15,577 bases of DNA from Actinomycetes bacterium (GTDB taxonomy: Bacteria; Actinomycetota; Actinomycetes; Actinomycetales; Cellulomonadaceae): NCBI GenBank assembly GCA_023462275.1, contig JAEWYD010000108.1, forward strand, positions 1-15,577. The letters run 5' to 3'. Under the pieces are notes generated by a model. That model worked only from the letters and a program-made list of their open reading frames with translations. It was not told the origin of the DNA and made no database searches. The position numbers were made by a program, and so were the translations under genes. Below, piece by piece: positions 13,155 through 15,577 of this stretch (the stretch's first letter is position 1; every line of letters starts with the position of its first letter).

Positions 13155-13859
13155 GTGCCCAGCCCCGCTCGCCCCGACCGCCTGCCCGCCGCCGTCCTGT
13201 GGGACATGGACGGCACGATCGTCGACACCGAGCCGCTGTGGCTCGCCGCGGAGATGCGCCTGATGACGGCGGCCGGCGTGCCGTTCGGCCCTGCGGACCA
13301 CGCCGAGATGATCGGGATGGCGCTGCTGACGGCGGCCGAGGTGCTCCAGGGCCGGGGGGTGGACCTGCCGGCGGAGGAGATCGTCGACCGTCTGGTCGCC
13401 GACGTGCACGCCGCACTGCTCCTCGAGGTGCCGTGGCTGCCGGGTGTGCCGGAGCTGCTCGCGTCCCTCGTCGACGCAGGTGTCCCGTGCGCCCTGGTCA
13501 CGATGTCCTACCGCAACCTGGCCGACGCCGTCGTCGCGGGTGCGCCGGCCGGGGCGTTCTCCGTCGTCGTCGCGGGCGACGAGGTCGTCGAGGGCAAGCC
13601 GCACCCGGAGGCCTACCTGCGGGCCGCGGAGGCGCTCGGCGTCGCCGCGCAGGACTGCGTCGCGATCGAGGACTCGGTGCCCGGCGTCGCGGCGGCCTAC
13701 GCCTCCGGCGCCCGCACGATCGGCATCCAGCACGTGGTTCCCGTGGCGGAGCGTCCGGGCCTCAGCAGGATCGACTCCGTGCGACACCTGTCGATGGACC
13801 TGATCGCCCGCGTGGCGAGCGGTGAGACGGTCGACCTGATCAGCTCGCCGCTGCGGTGA
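13155..13859 (+). CDS. HAD family hydrolase (beta-phosphoglucomutase-like)
   Basis: This 234-residue protein is a class I HAD phosphatase with an inserted helical cap. Motif I is WDMDGTIVDTEP, giving nucleophile Asp17 and acid/base Asp19. Motif II is LVTMS (Thr116 to Ser118), motif III Lys148 is in EGKPHPEAY, and motif IV is AIEDSVPG with Glu172-Asp173. All catalytic residues are present. Members of this branch hydrolyse small sugar or glycolytic phosphates, or act as phosphoglucomutases; the substrate here cannot be assigned. The GTG start follows a leaderless -10 at the ideal distance. Its last 20 bases overlap the end of the convergent RecB-like gene, so antisense interference between the two transcripts is possible. 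Confidence 0.93.
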   Translation: MPSPARPDRLPAAVLWDMDGTIVDTEPLWLAAEMRLMTAAGVPFGPADHAEMIGMALLTAAEVLQGRGVDLPAEEIVDRLVADVHAALLLEVPWLPGVPELLASLVDAGVPCALVTMSYRNLADAVVAGAPAGAFSVVVAGDEVVEGKPHPEAYLRAAEALGVAAQDCVAIEDSVPGVAAAYASGARTIGIQHVVPVAERPGLSRIDSVRHLSMDLIARVASGETVDLISSPLR

Positions 13860-14721
13860 CCCCGAGCGCTCGCTCGAGCGCCTCCGGCGCCACCTCGGGC
13901 GGCGTGCCCCCGAAGAGGGGGCAGAGCGACTGGTGGGCGCACCACGAGCAGAGCGCACTGCGGCGCGGCTCCCAGCTCGCGTCCCGCGCGGACGCCTGGA
14001 TGCCGGACCAGACGGCGCGGACCTTCGCCTCCGTCGTAGCCAGCTCGGCCTCGTCCGGCACGTGGCGCAGCACGGTCCCGTCGCCCAGGTAGATCAGCTG
14101 CAGCATCGCGGGCACCGTCCCGCGCAGCCGGCGCAGCACCGCGGCGTAGAACCGCATCTGGAAGAGCGCGCTCGCCTCGTAGCCCGCACCGGGCGAGCGG
14201 CCCGTCTTGTAGTCGACGATGCGCACCGCTCCGTTGGGTGCGACGTCCACGCGGTCGATGATGCCCCGCAGCTCGAACCCGTCGAGGTCGGTCGACACCG
14301 CCAGCTCCCGCTCGGCGGGCTCGAGGCGGTTCGGGTCCTCCAGCGTGAAGTACGTGCGGAGCAACGCCTCCGCCTGGGCGAACCACGCGTCCTGGCCGCC
14401 CTCGGCGACGAGGCCGGCGCAGTCCGGACGGTCGGCGACGATCTGGTCCCAGCACGGCCGCAGGAGGGTCAGCGCCGCGTCGATCGTGCGGTCGCCGGAG
14501 GGGTGGTCGAAGAGCCGCTCGAGCACCGCGTGGACGAGGGTGCCGCGCACCGCCGCGGGGCTCGGCGGCTCGGGCAGCCGGTCCACCACCCGGAACCGGA
14601 AGAGGAGGGGGCACTGCATGTAGTCGTTGGCGCGCGACGGCGAGAGCCCGGGCGTGCGCGGGCGGGTGGGCTCGGCCTCGCAGAGCGGGGCGTCCGCCTC
14701 GAGCGGGGGGGTCTCGGTCAC
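13840..14721 (-). CDS. RecB-like PD-(D/E)XK nuclease family protein
   Basis: This 293-residue single-domain protein resembles the nuclease domain of RecB, AddB and Cas4. His64 (GTLVHAVLERL), Asp156 (GIIDRVDV), Asp170 and Lys172 (IVDYKTG) form the PD-(D/E)XK active site. Cys37 (YMQCPL) and the C-terminal trio Cys258, Cys261 and Cys267 (LCSWCAHQSLCPLF) match the four-cysteine 4Fe-4S arrangement of Cas4 and AddB nucleases. There is no helicase domain, and no cas genes are nearby. The homologue Rv2119 holds the same place near trmI in M. tuberculosis; a DNA-repair or DNA-processing role is inferred. The start GTG 14721, not 14751, fits TACGCT 7 bases upstream. It is divergent from the M50 gene with a shared symmetrical promoter region. 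Confidence 0.92.
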   Translation of the reverse strand: MTETPPLEADAPLCEAEPTRPRTPGLSPSRANDYMQCPLLFRFRVVDRLPEPPSPAAVRGTLVHAVLERLFDHPSGDRTIDAALTLLRPCWDQIVADRPDCAGLVAEGGQDAWFAQAEALLRTYFTLEDPNRLEPAERELAVSTDLDGFELRGIIDRVDVAPNGAVRIVDYKTGRSPGAGYEASALFQMRFYAAVLRRLRGTVPAMLQLIYLGDGTVLRHVPDEAELATTEAKVRAVWSGIQASARDASWEPRRSALCSWCAHQSLCPLFGGTPPEVAPEALERALGVTAAAS

Positions 14722-14728
14722 GGTGCCG

Positions 14729-14734
14729 AGCGTA
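14729..14734 (-). promoter_or_regulatory. Leaderless -10 of RecB-like gene
   Basis: On the minus strand TACGCT ends 7 bases before GTG 14721. It is the left arm of an inverted repeat with the M50 gene -10. Confidence 0.6.
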
Positions 14735-14756
14735 CGTCCGCGCACCGACACGCCCG

Positions 14757-14762
14757 TACGCT
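14757..14762 (+). promoter_or_regulatory. Leaderless -10 of M50 gene
   Basis: TACGCT ends 6 bases before GTG 14769. Confidence 0.6.
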
Positions 14763-14768
14763 GGCTGG

Positions 14769-15577
14769 GTGGCGGAGAGGGAAGCGCGCGGACTGGTGCT
14801 CGGCCGGTTCGGCGGCGCGCCCATCGTGGTCCGCCCCGGCTGGGTCCTGGCGATCGTCGTCCTGGCGCTCGGCAGCGCCCCGCTCGCGCGCCAGGTGCTC
14901 CCCGAGATCAGCGACGTGGGCGCGCTCGTCGTCGGCGGCGGGTTCGGGCTCCTCCTGCTCGCCTCCGTCCTCGTGCACGAGGTGGCCCACGCGTGGGTCG
15001 CGCGACGCCGCGGGCTCCAGGTGCAGCAGATCGTCCTGACGCTCGTCGGCGGTCACACCGAGATGTCGGACTCCGGGTCTCCCGCCACGAGCGCCCTCGT
15101 GGCGGTGGCGGGGCCGCTGGCGAACCTCGCCCTCGGCGGCGCCGGGTGGGTCCTCGTGGCCCTGACCGACCCCGCCGCGCCGGGCAGCGCCATGGCGGTG
15201 CTGCACGCCGCCGCCACGGTCCTCGAGTGGTCGAACGTCGTGGTGGCCGGCTTCAACCTGCTCCCCGGGCTGCCGATGGACGGCGGCTGGGTGCTCGAGG
15301 CCCTCGTCTGGCGCGCGACCGGGCGCCGCAGCCTCGGCACCCGCGCCGCCGCAGTGGTGGGCCGCGTGGTCGCCGTCGGGCTGCTCGCCCTCGCGGTGGG
15401 CTGGCCCGCCGTGCGGGGCGAGGCGCCCAGCACGACCGCGGCGATCTGGAGCGCCGTCATCGGCGTGACGCTCTGGCTCGGGGCCGGCGACTCCCTGCGC
15501 GTCGCGGCGTGGCGCGACCGCGCCGAGGGCCTCGACCTGCTGCGCGTCGCCGCGGCCGCGGTCGAGGTGGCCGTCGG
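14769..15577 (+). CDS. M50 family (site-2 protease-like) metallopeptidase, 3' end outside window
   Basis: The frame is open from GTG 14769 to the end of the window (269 complete codons plus two bases), so the gene is truncated by the window rather than broken. The zinc motif HEVAH is at residues 70-74, inside a hydrophobic helix, and the second motif NLLPGLPMDGG (163-173) supplies Asp171. Hydrophobic segments lie at about 25-38, 50-75, 110-130, 150-170 and 195-215. This is an integral membrane zinc peptidase of the S2P family, a group that cuts membrane-bound regulators or transmembrane peptides. Full-length actinobacterial members often add CBS domains, which would lie beyond the window. The leaderless -10 fits the start. 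The next genes are probably trmI and the proteasomal ATPase gene; the substrate is unknown. Confidence 0.9.
   Translation, partial: MAEREARGLVLGRFGGAPIVVRPGWVLAIVVLALGSAPLARQVLPEISDVGALVVGGGFGLLLLASVLVHEVAHAWVARRRGLQVQQIVLTLVGGHTEMSDSGSPATSALVAVAGPLANLALGGAGWVLVALTDPAAPGSAMAVLHAAATVLEWSNVVVAGFNLLPGLPMDGGWVLEALVWRATGRRSLGTRAAAVVGRVVAVGLLALAVGWPAVRGEAPSTTAAIWSAVIGVTLWLGAGDSLRVAAWRDRAEGLDLLRVAAAAVEVAV

Larger units (their letters stand above)
14729..14762. repeat. Inverted repeat formed by two divergent promoters
   Basis: AGCGTACG (14729-14736) and CGTACGCT (14755-14762) are perfect reverse complements, 18 bp apart. Each arm consists of a -10 hexamer plus the two bases upstream of it. With usual spacing, each -35 region would fall on or beside the other gene's -10. 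Confidence 0.7.

Noticed and set aside
1..15577. Mobile elements, integration sites, toxin-antitoxin or defence genes, tRNA and rRNA
   Set aside because: I looked for transposase and integrase motifs, terminal repeats, clover-leaf sequences and defence domains and saw none. The RecB-like protein has no cas neighbours.

Overview
The window is a gene-dense, very GC-rich stretch of chromosome from an actinomycete. MshC, a mycothiol enzyme restricted to Actinomycetota, together with a PAC2 protein, DUF5703, GTG starts and leaderless-type promoters places it there. The protein sequences look like Micrococcales, perhaps Cellulomonas or a relative, but the genus is an inference. I see no phage, insertion sequence, CRISPR array, rRNA or tRNA. 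Codon use is even throughout, so this looks like core chromosome rather than an island.

Layout. Positions 1-64 are an almost pure G/C tract. A fructosamine kinase gene (65-826, minus) diverges from alanine dehydrogenase ald (904-2016, plus). Then follow on the plus strand a PAS-GGDEF diguanylate cyclase (2104-3039), a GNAT acetyltransferase (3090-3692), an M3 peptidyl-dipeptidase (3739-5805) and an M20 metallohydrolase (5861-7183). A small DUF5703 gene (7233-7469, minus) diverges from a 104-residue protein with an extremely acidic tail (7535-7849, plus). An aldo/keto reductase (7867-8820, minus) diverges from uppP (8999-9871, plus). CorA (9893-10846, minus) diverges from mshC (10911-12170, plus). 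PAC2 (12220-13077, minus) diverges from a HAD hydrolase (13155-13859, plus). A RecB-like nuclease (13840-14721, minus) diverges from an M50 site-2-protease-like gene that runs off the window (14769 onward, plus). From 7233 on, the order is a strict alternation of convergent and divergent pairs.

How it works together. The right half resembles the M. tuberculosis neighbourhood uppP (Rv2136c), mshC (Rv2130c), PAC2 (Rv2125) and RecB-like (Rv2119), which lies next to trmI and the Pup-proteasome genes. I therefore expect trmI and the proteasomal ATPase gene just beyond the right end. The left half is general amino-acid, peptide and damage-repair metabolism plus one c-di-GMP enzyme.

Most notable at the DNA level: 12 of the 15 genes have a TANNNT-like -10 hexamer ending 6-8 bases before the start codon, so most mRNAs here are probably leaderless. 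Only ald, the GGDEF gene and DUF5703 show a Shine-Dalgarno sequence. The RecB/M50 divergent promoters form a perfect 8-bp inverted repeat. I found no clear new multi-gene system; the most interesting unknowns are the PAC2, RecB-like, M50, DUF5703 and acidic-tail proteins.
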